From: Enchytraeus crypticus
Taxonomy: Eukaryota; Annelida; Clitellata; Enchytraeida; Enchytraeidae
Assembly: GCA_905160935.1 (NCBI GenBank)
Contig: CAJHZI010000457.1
Span: 3,556,501 to 3,620,500, forward strand
DNA: 64,000 nucleotides
Direction of reading: 5' to 3'
Shown: positions 21,136 through 32,718 of the stretch, piece after piece
Layout: each line of letters begins with the position of its first letter
Position numbering within the stretch: position 1 is the stretch's first letter
Program-made: the position numbers and the translations under genes
The notes under the pieces: generated by a model
Seen by the model: the letters and a program-made list of their open reading frames with translations, nothing else
Told to the model about the DNA's origin: nothing
Database searches by the model: none

Positions 21136-21375
21136 CATATATTATAGTGAAATGATCAACTACGATGATATCTATCACTTTTAATACCACATATTAAATC
21201 CGTTAGCCAATTTTGTCCATTTTCCGTGTATCCAGTCCAGTGAATGTAAGAGATTTTATTCTCAGATCAGCGCGGCTGGGATTCGAACCCACAAGGGTTC
21301 AATTCAAAGCAGGATCTGCTTTGTTATTGTTTTTTTGTAACCTCTTGACGTTATCCCTACGCTATTAAGACATTC
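21136..21375 (-). mobile_element. SINE-A copy
   Basis: Minus strand: GAATGTCTTAATAGCGTAGG, box B GGTTCGAATCC, CAGCCGCGCTGATCTGAGAA, then GATAGATATCATCGTAGTTG and ATCATTTCACTATAATAT. A T-rich insertion lies in the region after box A. Confidence 0.88.
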
Positions 21376-21431
21376 AAGACCTACCAATATGTGTAAAAAA
21401 TGTAAACGTTAAACGGGCTTAAGTCTAATTA

Positions 21432-21540
21432 AACAAAGTCAGTTCCTGTCACTAAAGCACATCGGTGACTGGTCGAGTACTGGATATACATCCGACATAT
21501 TCTAAGCCTCGTTAGGACCTCTATAGTACCGGCTCACTCG
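21432..21540 (-). mobile_element. Degenerate SINE-B-like sequence
   Basis: Blocks in the order of a minus-strand SINE-B (CAGTTCCTGTCACTAAAGC, ATCGGTGACTGGTCGAG, ATCCGACATATTCTAAGCC, ACCGGCTCACTCG) but box B is not recognisable. An old or chimeric copy. Confidence 0.35.
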
Positions 21541-21849
21541 TATTGGATCTGTATAACTCCTGTATGTCTAGACTACATATGCTAGATTGCTGTGCTCGTT
21601 CTCTAAAGACTGCTATCAAATTTGTATAGGAGCTCTATAGTTTAAATTGACACGACTCCGATTTCCTTATGCATAATTAATCCAATGATGCAAAGCAGAC
21701 ACCCATTTAATTGCGACGCTTGCCCAACAATAGTCACTGACAAATTTAATTAATGAATTCGTCAAGCTTGTATTTTCATATCTTTACGAAACATTATTTC
21801 TCGGTAAAACGTTTTGTTTCGTTTTGGATACTCCCAGTTGGCACGTGCG

Positions 21850-21890
21850 TTTGATAGTGCAGCAATGTATTACATTGCTGCACTATCAAA
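21850..21890. repeat. Perfect 20-bp inverted repeat with 1-nt spacer
   Basis: Arm TTTGATAGTGCAGCAATGTA at 21850-21869, one T, then the exact reverse complement at 21871-21890. No mismatch over 20 bp and no relation to the repeat families here. It could be a recent snap-back duplication; the 1-nt loop argues against a miRNA precursor. Confidence 0.9.
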
Positions 21891-22900
21891 CTATTGAACT
21901 GTAGCCGTTTGCTAGTGCATATTGCAATTAACTTTCTTCCACACCAATAAAGAAGGTATTTGTAATTTAAATTAAAAATTTTATTATACATTTAATTCTT
22001 CCTACTTGTGCTTTTTATTGGAATTTTAATTTCCTCCGTTGAAAGTGTTTCAATCTATTTCTTAGAAAGTCAACTGGCAGATTGAACTACACTTACAACA
22101 ATCAATGTCTCAAATGCTTCTTAATTAAACACTGCATCACTTCAGTAAGTTGTTTTGAAGTTTAGGCCTAATGAACATTTGAAAAATTATTATTTTAATT
22201 CGCTCTAGAAAATAATTTCTGCGGCTATTTAATACATAAAAATTTCACTAAAATATTTTATATAATGCTAACACTGATGTTATGGTGTATTCTATATAAG
22301 ATATACTTTATCAACGGGGCGTTGCTTATAATTGTTAATGTTAATAATTCTGTCTTATATTAAAATAAATTCCTTTACATTAAATTTAAATCTCTTAAAT
22401 TTAATTAAATTAAATTTCATGAAGGCGTTATTCTTCTCTTTTACTTTTGATATTAAAAGTTTCGCTTACTTAATGTGAGAATAAAGCATTCTCACTCTTG
22501 TACTAATAAAAGCCTGAGGCTGATTTATTTTACACCGTCATTTACATTAACATTCTTTACCCCTCCGCACAATTTATTCACTTTGAAAATTCCTACTTCT
22601 AATAAAAACCTTTCCATTCCTCGAAGCTTTTTGTTAACTGAACTTGCAGAAGAGCTTCCCCTTGCTATACGGACACCTCTATTGAATCAAGCTCCCGGAA
22701 ATATCTTTTGTCCATCAAATCCGATCCTAATTCCTTTATCTGGTAGCCATCCGAGAAAGTTCAATACCTTATCATTCAATTCTATTCGACACGCAAGCAC
22801 TTCCAGCGAAAAATTAATCCAATAAAGAGAAAAAGGTTTTTATCTCTACAATCCCGAAAATGTTTATAGGATTTAGTCGTCCACTACGGGAATGTTTCCT
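21891..22900. other. Stretch without recognised gene
   Basis: Contains a 116-codon plus frame (22475-22825) rich in Ser, Pro, Leu and Phe. I see no domain, signal or splice support and do not call it. Confidence 0.35.
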
Positions 22901-23099
22901 CTGTAGTCATAGATAACTGTAGCCTTAGATAACTGTAGCCATAGATAACGAAGCTATAAATAACTGTAGCCATAGATGACTGTAGCCATAGATAACTGTA
23001 GCCATAGATAACTGTAGTCATAGATAACTGTAGCCATAGATAACTGTAGCCATAGATAACTGTAGCCATAGATAACTGTAGCCATAGATAACTGAAGCC
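22901..23099. repeat. 16-bp minisatellite
   Basis: About 12 copies of ATAGATAACTGTAGCC with variants (CTTAGATAAC, ATAGATGACTG, GAAGCTATAAATAAC). A 61-codon minus frame here is repeat read-through. Confidence 0.92.
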
Positions 23100-23397
23100 T
23101 CTTGCAACAAAATTACACTTGGAAAATGGCGTAGTCCTTACTAGAGGTAAAAGGTTAAGGTTCTTGAAAAGTTTTTTGAAATTTAAATCCTACCACAAGT
23201 TGAATCATCGTTTCTTCTAAATTTGGTATTGACTTTCTTTCTTGCTGCTATTCTTTACTAACTTACTTAAGCTCTATTTACAAAACTTTGTATATCATTT
23301 TTGCTTGGTTTGGTAAAATAACTTGGAGAAACAAAATCTAGTACACGGGAAAACCATAATGTTGGCAAGAATTAGCCCCAGTTAGAATATTAAGAGC

Positions 23398-23510
23398 TGC
23401 GAAAGGTTATTCTTAAATCTGTTCTCGCTGTCATCAGAGTGTTATCAAAGGTAACGATTTACCAAGGTTAATAATGACCATGGTTAATTATATCCCCGCT
23501 TAATAATAAC
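23398..23510 (+). mobile_element. 5S-derived SINE, body fragment
   Basis: GAAAGGTTATTCTTAAATCT, ATCAAAGGTAACGATTTACC and TAATGACCATGG correspond to the body of the copies at 9987 and 50378; the 5S head and the tail are absent or too diverged. Confidence 0.5.
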
Positions 23511-23987
23511 CATGTAGACCAAAGAGGAATAACAAAAAACAAAAGCTGCAACTAAGAAAAAAGACTTTGTAAACACATGCGATTGTCATGTGTGTAACTT
23601 TACTACTAAAAATACTAAAAAGTAATTTCCCATCACTGATATGCTTTAGATACATTAAAATGAAGTTAAATTAGCCCGTGGCTTTTAGCATACAAAATTA
23701 ACTGATATGCTATTTAGTTTTATTTTGCCTATGCGCCATATTATATTTTCTAAAATATTCCTTAATGAAGGAGAATATAAATTGAAGTGCGGCTTAAAGT
23801 CAAAGTGGACGGATTTATCCCCGCTTCGATTTGTGGCGCTTCTCCTAGTCATCCGGATAAGAATGTATTGTGGGAGAGTTAATATAGAAAATAATCTTAC
23901 TAATAATCTCTTTTAATAATCTGATAAATTAATTCTATTCGAATTCAAATTAGACCGCCACAATTGGCAGGCCCACACTGTAAAAAA

Positions 23988-24121
23988 AGCTGGTAAAACT
24001 AAAGTTAACGTCAGTTTCCTCATTCGAAAGCGATGTCAGGGCCGGGAGAGCCCAGGATTTGAACCCCGCACATACTGATCCGCGGTCGAATATCTTACAG
24101 TCATCGCCACTGGCTCCAGCC
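23988..24121 (-). mobile_element. SINE-B copy
   Basis: Full copy on the minus strand with box B GGTTCAAATCC, GCGGATCAGTATGTGCGGGG upstream of it, ATCGCTTTCGAATGAGGAAA, CTGACGTTAACTTTAGTTTT and terminal ACCAGCTTTTTTT. Confidence 0.9.
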
Positions 24122-24397
24122 TACCTACCTAATCAGTATCCTACATCATATCAGATATTAAACTTAACTTTTTAAAAATTATGGCGGATGAGGTTGAAGA
24201 CTAGCTTCGTTACAAAATTAAAAGAATTCTATAGACCAATATCTAGAGCTTAATTCAAGTGATCAATTTAGTTCTGAAAATTCTATGATCACTAGTGGGT
24301 TGTTTCTTGCTGTATCATTACTGGTGTTAAACGTACGATTCGATTTGTTTATAGACCGTGCAGACAACTCTGAGTATCTATAATTCTATATATACCT

Positions 24398-24418
24398 AGG
24401 ACCTGCCAATTGGCAGAA

Positions 24419-24456
<38 letters not shown>
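24398..24456 (+). mobile_element. RTE 3' terminus with (GA)n
   Basis: TAGGACCTGCCAATTGGCAG then AACACAAGAGAG: the terminal hairpin (TGCCAATTGGCA is a perfect 12-bp palindrome) followed immediately by a perfect GA tract at 24424-24456. No coding remnant is seen upstream. Confidence 0.75.
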
Positions 24457-24460
<4 letters not shown>

Positions 24461-25077
24461 CTATTCCATTGTTTCTTAAATCTCTAAAAGGGAAAATATG
24501 ATGTTACTTAACATTCCGGAATATTCAAAATTAGATTCACCGTTGACGGACTGGTCTAAGGAAAAAGATGACGTAACGTTAAGAATCGGTACGTCAGGAG
24601 TGCAAGTGGGAGATCACTATGCGCCCATCAGTATCCTCCTACTGTTCTATAGAATAGACAGTGGGAGTCAAGGGTTATCATGCCTTTACTCCCGGGACAA
24701 TAGCGCGTTATCAGCCTACCTTATCGGCATTGACATTTTCTAAAATCCATCGATTTTCCTGCCTATACAAAGTTTTTATTTCGTTATACATGTACATTTA
24801 TGTATTCATATCCTTGTATTTATTCTCTTTAGCATACATCTCGACAGGTTAAGGAAAAGAAACCTTTGCAGATATATCTTCGTGCTACTCCCAATAATTC
24901 TTTTTATCTTTACTTGTTTGTTTCACTTTCTCTTTCTGTCTCTTTCTGTCTGTTTATGTTAGTTTGTTCGTTTCTGTCTCTCTTTCTCATTCCGTTCTCT
25001 CCTAAGATACTTGGAACTCATCTCATTTAAATCTTAAACAACGGTGTTAGTCTTTAATTTAATATTATTTATATACA

Positions 25078-25085
<8 letters not shown>
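24457..25085. other. Stretch without recognised gene
   Basis: Two overlapping plus frames (24498-24743, 24661-24852) lack recognisable domains. Pyrimidine-rich (CTTTCTCTTTCTGTCT) sequence lies at 24920-25010. Confidence 0.4.

Positions 25086-25134
<49 letters not shown>
25086..25134. repeat. (TA)n microsatellite
   Basis: Uninterrupted TA tract. Confidence 0.92.
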
Positions 25135-25135
<1 letters not shown>

Positions 25136-25217
25136 GCAAGTATAATACTGTTGCTATATGATGTTAGGGTTATTTTACTACGTTAATGTTTTTATATTAT
25201 ATTAGCATTGTTATGTT

Positions 25218-25430
25218 ATATGTACTATACTCGCGCTGTGTCCAGGTTACTGAAGAACAAATCAACTGTGGTTTGCACTTGTCGTTAAAGGCGACAAAGA
25301 ACCTCAAAATTCAAATCAATGTCAGAGAGGGCATTTGGCGAGCGCCTAGATTCCAGAAATTGCTACAAAATTTTATAAGCCCGACCCTAGTTAAACTGAG
25401 ATCCAAGGGAAGATGATAATGAGTAATATG
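25218..25430 (+). mobile_element. SINE-G copy
   Basis: Head TTACTGAAGAACAAATCAAC, CTTGTCGTTAAAGGCGACAA, then GCGAGCGCCTAGATTCCAGA and the LINE-family-3 terminus AGCCCGACCCTAGTTAAACT, GAGATCCAAGGGAAGATGAT. The 76-codon frame here is a by-product; its end SPTLVKLRSKGR mirrors the LINE ORF end. Confidence 0.8.
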
Positions 25431-25445
25431 ATATTATGTTAATTT

Positions 25446-25516
25446 TATTCTCTCTTTTTCTCTCTTAGTGCACTGCCTACTGCCAGGTCCATGGTATATA
25501 ACGCCATGGACCTGCG
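25446..25516. mobile_element. Two RTE 3' termini facing each other
   Basis: Minus-oriented terminus (CTCTCTTAGTGCACTGCCTA, CTGCCAGGTCCATGG) followed after TATATAACG by CCATGGACCTGCG in plus orientation, giving an inverted repeat of CAGGTCCATGG around a 9-nt centre. Confidence 0.65.
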
Positions 25517-25667
25517 TTTAAGGTTATTATACTATGTTAATGTTATCATATTATATTAATGTTATTATATACGCTAGTGTTATAATATTGCGTTATTGTT
25601 AAAGGCTTCAGTATGTAGATAATGGTAGAAAAACAGAAGATAGAAAAATGGTATTCCATGCATTGAG

Positions 25668-25672
25668 AGAGT

Positions 25673-25727
<55 letters not shown>

Positions 25728-25733
25728 AGAAAG
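25668..25733. repeat. (GA)n microsatellite
   Basis: Long GA tract with short A-rich interruptions to about 25770. Low-complexity minus frames across it are artefacts. Confidence 0.92.
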
Positions 25734-25799
25734 ACAGAGTGAGAGAGAGAAAAACCGAGGGGGAGAGATAAAAGAAATTTGACTCTCCAAATGAATAAA

Positions 25800-26634
25800 T
25801 GGGAAATGAACATTTTATTGAAATGTTCATCTACTTAAAAATCAATGAACGTTTGTATGAAATGTTTTCAAATACTGGACTTCTACTGCTTGTAATAAGT
25901 CCAAGTTAAACTTTTTTTCTCACAACACGGGATATTGCCAGAGGGAGTCATACTGGAATTCGAATCAATAACTTCCTGAATATCAAAAAAGCTTCCTTCC
26001 AACTCAGCCGTCAAACTTATACAATGTTATCGATGGTATGGGTTTTCAGTTATTTCTAAAACTGATTGATAATTATTATAAAAGAATAGATATAATAATA
26101 TATCATTCTAATCATAGTGCTAAGAATGAATCTGAAAAGCCTAATGACATTATCGCAGAAGTCATCGACTGTCTGGGTTTTATTCTGAGATCGATAAGCA
26201 ACACCAACGCAGACAATTTATTAAACACTTTATTGTGTTTATTGGATCTGAATCGATTCTTTATCATCTCGTTGAGTCTCTTTCGCTCCTCTCGACTTCT
26301 CTACACAAATCCACTGTACGTGTACATCAATATTATTGCATTTAGGCGTCAAATAAAAATTGCCCTACGGAGATGTGCATGACTACTGAATTCAGTCATT
26401 CACTACACTATCGAGTTATATAGAGATAAATCTATTGTTGATACTACTCACAAGATCAACTAAAATATGTGCACGAATTAAAACCATTAAGTACAATATT
26501 AGTAGATAAATAAATATAATTTTAATGGTATTAAATGGATAATACTGACGATGTGCATGGAAATCGAAACCATAACAATATAATATTGATAGAAATGAGA
26601 ATTTTGATTTTGATTTTATTATAAATTTTAAGAG
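25800..26634. other. Unassigned stretch with a 114-codon frame
   Basis: The plus frame 26038-26382 is the longest non-repeat frame here apart from the LINEs. It ends NPLYVYINIIAFRRQIKIAL plus RRCA, superficially like GPCR TM7/helix 8, but the preceding segment carries RSSR and is not a clean membrane helix, and no other receptor motif is visible. I do not call it a gene. Confidence 0.3.
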
Positions 26635-26922
26635 TGAGAGAGATATGTGTTTATTTCAGCATCAACACCAAATCACTGACAAATAAAATTGAAATAAACA
26701 TTTAAAAGAAATAAAATAAAAAATTCCCAGAAACACAGGGTATCAAACAGTCTGTAGAAACTAGAACAACGGCCGTCAGGGAAGATGATACACATCTTAT
26801 CCAGCTGACCACCGTCTACAACTATATTAATGTCATGTTTAATGCAAAATCAACCTAAATACACACTTTAGCTAAGCAACAATTCTAGCTGGACATTTAC
26901 ACAAAAACCAAAATTTTGTAAT

Positions 26923-29730
26923 TTACAAACCATCAAACAATATATATTTGTAACGTTTGGTGAATTCAGCTAGGGACCTCGAACTGCGGATATCAGGAGG
27001 TATTTGGTTCCAAGAATTGATAAAGTTATAGGCATAAGATTTTAAAAATTCTGAAGTTGTTCTAGAACACAAATAATTGGTCTCGGAGAGCCTTGTATTA
27101 TACACAAACGAGATCTGATTAGCAATAAAAATACATTTTATGGATACTGACATAGTCAGATCGGGGAAATTGATACATTTAAAAACAAATTTACCGGTAT
27201 GTAATTGGAATAACTGAAAAATTGGTAATACATTATAATTCATATAAAGTTGCTTAACATTATGAAACTTACGTTTATTCTGTAAAGTTCTTAGAATACG
27301 GTTACATGCAACATGTGAGGGTTGAAGCAACTGTTTGGTTGTATTGGCATAAACTTCAATACCGTATTGTGTCCTTGATTGCACCAATGAAAGGTATAAA
27401 TTTTTACGACAATTCACAGGAATGAAATCTCTACGATTGTATAACATGCTATTAAAATTATTAATTGTACAGATTAATGATTTAATATGCTGATCAAAAG
27501 TCAAATTTTCATCTAATGTTAAGCCTAAAAATTTGGTAACATGTTCTATTAATGCAGTTATTATCAAGGGATACAGTTAAATTGTTAGTTTCAATAAGAG
27601 CTTCATCGTCTTTAGTGGGGTAGAACAATACATATGAAGACTTAGAGCAATTTACAGTTAGCTTGTTACTTATAAACCATTTACTTATTTCAGAGCAAGC
27701 TAGATTCGCAGAGATAAACAATTCATCAATAGACTTATGTTTAACAAACAAATTAGAATCCTCAGCATACAGTTTTATGGACTCAACTGAACAGGCATTA
27801 TGAATGTCATTCATATAGATTATAAAAAGTAAAGGTCCTAAAATCGAACCTTGAGGAACACCGATACCAACAGATAACACACTAGAAATGCTATCACCAA
27901 TTAAGGTGTATTGTTTTCTTCGAGATAAATAAGAGTTAAACCAATCATAGGCAGTACCACGTATTCCATAAAAATGTAATTTGTGAAGCAGAATGTTATG
28001 ATCAACAGTATCAAAGGCTTTTGAGAGATCTAAAAATATACCAAGTGTCTTGTTTTTATGTTTATGTTCAGTAGATAAAAAATTTATACTAGAGAAAAGA
28101 GCATCAGTGGTAGAATGGCCGGATCTAAAACCAAATTGATTTTCATTAAGGATTTCGTACTTATTTAGAAATGTAGTAATGCGTTTATGCATGATTTTCT
28201 CAAATATTTTACTTAAATTATTAAGGCGGGAAATTGGTCTTTAATTTTCCACTAAGTCATGTTTACCCTTTTAATAGACAGGGATGACCTTGGCTAATTT
28301 GAAATTCTCAGGAAAGTAGCCTAATTCAAACGATTTATTAATGATAAAGGTAAGTGGGTTTGCAATGTAATTAGCAGATAATTGTAAAATTTTACTGGAT
28401 ATGGAGTCATTGCCAGTAGAATAACTCTTATTCATGGAGTGAATGAAATTTAAGACTTCATTGTTGGAAGTTGGAGTTAGGAAAATAGAGTGCGGTAGAG
28501 CCCTGCTAAGAAAACTCTGATATGATACATCATTTCGTGGGATCGCTTCTGCTAGCCGTATACTATTTTGTATAAAATATTTATTAAATTCTTCCGCAAT
28601 GTCCTTGTTATTTCTAATAACACCAGTATTTGTAGTTAAGTGATCGATAGTCTGATTCTTATTTATACCACGGAAACTGGTAATATTATTCAAAGTTCTC
28701 CAAATGTTCTTAATTGAATTAAATCTTATGTCTAAATTATTTCTATAATAACATTGACGGAAGTTTATTCAATTAAGGAATTCGTTAGATGAGTAATAGC
28801 CTCATCAATATTAATCAAATTATAGATCGGTGTCCAGACAGTTTTCGAGAGATGATCATGAAAGTTGTTAATGTTTTGAGTGCTATAAATTCTAATGAAA
28901 GGGCGATCAAAGTAGTTAACTCTTTCATTTTTAGAAACCAGTAGTTCAATATTGGCATAGTGATCAGTAATATCGCTTGTAACCGTTAGGGACTTTACAC
29001 TGATGCCTTTAGTATAATCCAAACCGAAGTTTGCGAAGACATGGTCAATTATGCTACATGAGTTATTAATACAATGCGTGGGAATTAACGAGAACGGCAT
29101 AAAGTTCATATTGGACAACTCATTAACATAGCGATCACTAAATTTTAACAAATCAATATTTACATCACTACATATAAGACTCTTTTTTAAAGGTTTTCAT
29201 ATGGAGAGGAACTTGAAAAATTTATCAATAAAGACAGTAGCCGATTGACTCGGATGTCTGTAAATTAAATAGAGTCTAATTTTACCATGCTTAAGTAATA
29301 CATCAGCGACCAAGAAATCAGCTGTATTATCAAAGAAATTATTATTATTGGATGAATCAATGATGTTAAAGGTGATAGAATTATGGATTAATACAGCCAA
29401 ATCCCCAGCTTTTTGTATAGTCGGGGGGCAATATACAAACTTGTAATTAGGAAATACATCATCAAAAAATCGTAAATTAGTAGACCAAATTTCAGAAAGT
29501 AATATTACATCAAATTCATTTTTGTACGAATTTAAGAGATCTATGAGTTTCATATAATTGGCATTTAAACTTCTAATGTTAACATGAAATAACGATAGAT
29601 TACAATTTTTATATAGGTCGTTAATGGCATCATTAGAAGATTCAGGAGTGTAATAACCAATTTTGGCATTGGCTATTAATTCATTATTAATTAGAACATT
29701 AAGGGTAATAGGAGTATAGACAGACGCCAT
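26923..29730 (-). pseudogene. LINE ORF2 (endonuclease-reverse transcriptase), disrupted
   Basis: N-terminal apurinic-type endonuclease: HVNIRSLNAN (29590 region), VILLSEIW, AGDLAVLI, YRHPS, and after a frame break SIIDHVFANF and SDITDHYANI. Reverse transcriptase: AKVIPVY, NENQFGFRSGHSTTDAL, FLDLSKAFDTVDHNILLHKL, VPQGSILGPLLFIIYMNDI. The catalytic box reads YAED instead of YADD (GAG codon at 27761-27763). The C-terminal region has FLGLTLDENLTFDQHI and ends AEFTKRYKYILFDGL. Breaks: near 29152-29197, two in-frame stops around 28213-28250, a break near 28694-28765, and a frame change near 27540. It cannot encode an active enzyme. Confidence 0.9.
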
Positions 29731-29810
29731 TGATAGAGATACAGAGAATTACTTTATGTCAAAAGGTAAATCGATTCGATCTATAATGTGCACAATTAAC
29801 AGAATGTAGA

Positions 29811-29969
29811 TTATCTTGACTTAAGAGTTCTTCTGAATATATTGCCATTCTCTAACAGAACAGTTCTCAGGCAGGTGCTCTCATCAAAGATGATATCTTT
29901 ATATTTTATGTCGCATGAGATGATAAAGACAGCGGATTTAAATTCCTTACCATCCTTTGCTATATAGAG
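29811..29969 (-). pseudogene. Possible LINE ORF1 C-terminal remnant
   Basis: A 52-codon frame ending in TAA at 29811-29813, 80 bp upstream of the ORF2 start, reading EFKSAVFIISCDIKYKD and FDESTCLRTVLL. CR1-like LINEs usually carry an ORF1 just upstream of ORF2, and its C-terminus often has this F-K-hydrophobic pattern. Identity is inferred from position and weak resemblance only. Confidence 0.4.
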
Positions 29970-29975
29970 TTAAAT

Positions 29976-30696
29976 TCACCAAGAATAGCCCATATAAAGC
30001 CAAAGCAGTTCAACAGAAATTAAAGAAGAAAAAGTTCAACTGAAAATTATCACCGTTGCACTTCGAAGCAACGATTAATACTGACAAAGCCTTTGCAATA
30101 TTGATATTATTTGGTAAATTAGGAACACAATATCGAAACTCGGTAACCCAGTTTCTAACAAAACCGCTTTTTATATGACTACTGAAAAAAATGATTTCAT
30201 TCTGAAATAGGTCTCCCAGATTTGTATCAATTAAATAATTAAACCATTAAGTTTAATATTATTAAATTTATTAGAGTAGTATAGTTAGGCCTATTATAAT
30301 TACTTTAGTTCATTACTGAAAGTTAAGGCTTAAAATTCAGATAATTTTGACCACAGAGACGAAGCATTAAATTTAAGAAGGTTTTCTCTTTTAACAAAAA
30401 GAAAATTTCCTAATTAGGTTGTCAATTTCCAGCCAGCTATTGTAAACTTGTGTGAATTTTACACTCATCTGCATAATTGCCCCTATGTTGTATTTTAAGC
30501 GTTGTAAATCCATGCAGTGAATAGTTAACCTTTGCTTCTCCATCAATGATGAGATTAAAGATTTCTCCTAGGTAGTTTTGCACAATTAAAACTCACCTGT
30601 AAAATTAAATAAATATATAAAAAATGTAAATTATGTTTATTATTTATTTTAAAATTATTTGTAATTTTAATAAATTCTGACGATGTAAATTGATTA
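29976..30696. other. Stretch without recognised gene
   Basis: AT-rich; may include the decayed 5' part of the adjoining LINE, but no frame supports this. Confidence 0.4.
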
Positions 30697-30917
30697 GAAT
30701 GTCTCAATAGCGTAGGGGTAAAGTCAAGAAGTTTTAAATGACAGATCCTGAGTTGAAATGAAATGTTGGTTCGAAAAATTCCAGTCGCGCTGATCAGAGA
30801 GTAAAATCTCGGACATTCGAAAACGGAAAATGGTCTAAATTGCCTAACGGTTTAAACATAAGATATTTAAAGAAATAGATATCAACATAGTTGATCATTT
30901 CATTATAATGCATGTTT
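30697..30917 (+). mobile_element. SINE-A copy
   Basis: GAATGTCTCAATAGCGTAGG, diverged box B (TTGGTTCGAAAAATTCC), CGCGCTGATCAGAGAGTAAA, ATAGATATCAACATAGTTGA and TTTCATTATAATGCATG end. Confidence 0.85.
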
Positions 30918-31932
30918 ACGTTTACTGTAAATAAACAGACGAAAGGAGACTAAAATAATTACTTTAGCCAATGCAAGTAACTTTGACGTCAAAGTAGAAA
31001 ATAGTTGCCAAAAATAAATTATGTCTGTTGTGATGAGAATTTTCTGAATGAAAATGCAATTTTGCTGCAGTCTTGACCTTTCATATAGGCTATACGATTC
31101 TTTAATTAGAACAATTTCAAAACAAAGAGCCCCTTGGAAACTAAGAAACATTAGCCCAAATTCTATTTAAAGTCTATCTGCTAAATTACTACCATTCAAT
31201 GGCCAGTACTGCAATAATACATTTACATGTTCTAGCTTAACTTCTAAAAAAAACTCTGAAAATAGTCCTAGCGGCGATAAAAGAAGTTATAAGCGACGAT
31301 AAAAATAGGAATTGAGCTAAATTTAGACAGGAGGAGGATTTCTAAAATTAAATTAAAGCCGAATCGGTTAAAAGCTTCACGCTGTTAAGCCGATTGTCAC
31401 TGGCTTAATAAGCGAAAATTTATATTATTTGCATGTATATTAGTTTTTTAATAATTCCTATAAAACAGTTCAGTAATTTTCTTCCGCAATTTCGAATGTT
31501 GGATTTTATCCTTAGCCACATTTTGTATCCAAATTTTAACAAATTGGTTTAAGTCAGCTGATTTTTCAGAGAACCTTTGTGAATTATTTTCGATTTTGCC
31601 TCTGTTTTAAGGCATTATGATATTTCTCATATCTCTAATACTTTTTTTGGTTCTGATACTTCTTTATATTTAGGACAATTTGTCATAGTTATTGAAATAT
31701 TTAAATTTACTATGCTTACAACATTTTGTACTAATCTGAAAATAGCCTATATTTTGTCTTACGGGGATGATAATTACGGTTTATCATGTGCCAAGCATGT
31801 AGCTATTCATCTACTACACCGGTTGTGCCTTTTGCCCTAAGCTACTTACGCAAGCAAATTTTCTAATGTTTTCGCTTTAGCGTTATTTATACATTTGGTT
31901 ACACACGTGGGTGGCACACTGCAAGTGCCACT
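30918..31932. other. Stretch without recognised gene
   Basis: AT-rich; an 82-codon minus frame at 30903-31151 overlaps the SINE edge and has no recognised domain. Confidence 0.45.
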
Positions 31933-32157
31933 GAATGTCTTATTAGCGTACGGGTAACGTCATGAAGTTTTAAATGACAGATCCTAAGGTGAATTGAACC
32001 CTCGTGGATTCGAATCCCAACCGCGCTGATCTGAGAGTAAAATCTCGGACATTCACTGTATTGGTTATACGGAAAATGATCTAAACTGCCTAACGGCTTA
32101 AACATGTGGTATGAAAAGTGATAGATATCAATACAGTTGATCGTTTCACTATAACCT
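31933..32157 (+). mobile_element. SINE-A copy
   Basis: GAATGTCTTATTAGCGTACG, box B region GGATTCGAATCC, CGCGCTGATCTGAGAGTAAA, ATAGATATCAATACAGTTGA, GTTTCACTATAA. The opposite-strand frame 31899-32105 is the antisense of this SINE. Confidence 0.9.
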
Positions 32158-32718
32158 TTTTTAACTGAGTGCCTTGCTTACGGTTTAGTTGCTGATTTTG
32201 TAGCTTTGGTATTATTTTCCTCTTTCAAACATTGTCTATTTTGTCAATCGTTGACAACCGCTGTCTTTTAATAGTATAGTTGCAGTTTACGCGAATTTAA
32301 GAATAACTTTCCAACACCCTTTGCATGTTTATCACTCATAACAGTCAGCATTCATGGCGTTTACATTGAGAGGTATTTCGTGCATACAGTATACCTACTC
32401 ATTGATTAGTTGGTTTACTAATTGATTGATTGATTTATAAATTACGTCTTCGAGAGCTATAGGGCCGACAATATTAAATTATTTTTCTGGATATGGACAT
32501 CAACAATTTGTACATTTCACTTTTCCCGAAACTCAAGATAGAATATTTCCATGCCTGATGACTAAATTCAATTCTTTAATCTTGCTTTAATCTTACATAA
32601 TTTAATATTCTGAGATTGAATGAGCATCTGTTGACATCAAGTCTAATTAAAGTCATTATTTTACCTCTAATGTTTGACGGCTCTAATGTTTGAAATTTCT
32701 ACAAAATTTTCCAAAACA
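32158..32718. other. Stretch without recognised gene
   Basis: AT-rich, no frame or repeat family recognised. Confidence 0.5.

Larger units (their letters stand above)
26635..29975 (-). mobile_element. CR1/L2-like non-LTR retrotransposon, nearly complete but dead
   Basis: Minus-strand element of about 3.3 kb. Order from 29975 downward: a short ORF1-like C-terminal remnant (29811-29969), an 80-bp gap, ORF2 (29730-26923: endonuclease then reverse transcriptase) and a 3' UTR (26922-26635) ending in AATAAACACATATCTCTCTC. The 3' UTR and ORF2 C-terminus recur at 13624-13965 and 14272-14440, which confirms the boundaries on the 3' side. The 5' boundary is uncertain. Clade assignment (CR1/L2/Jockey group) rests on the RT signature DLSKAFDTVDH and GVPQGSILGPLLF. 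Confidence 0.88.

Noticed and set aside
21850..21890. miRNA precursor
   Set aside because: The stem is perfect with a one-base centre, unlike miRNA precursors, which have longer imperfect stems and a loop.
22475..22825. 116-codon frame as a candidate gene
   Set aside because: No domain, signal peptide, splice site or codon pattern supports it.
22901..23099. CRISPR-like regular repeats
   Set aside because: Units are contiguous without unique spacers and the DNA is eukaryotic; this is a minisatellite.
26038..26382. Frame ending in an NPLYVY...AFRRQIK pattern that recalls GPCR TM7/helix 8
   Set aside because: The preceding segment is interrupted by charged residues and no TM6 or other receptor motif is present; the similarity is probably chance.
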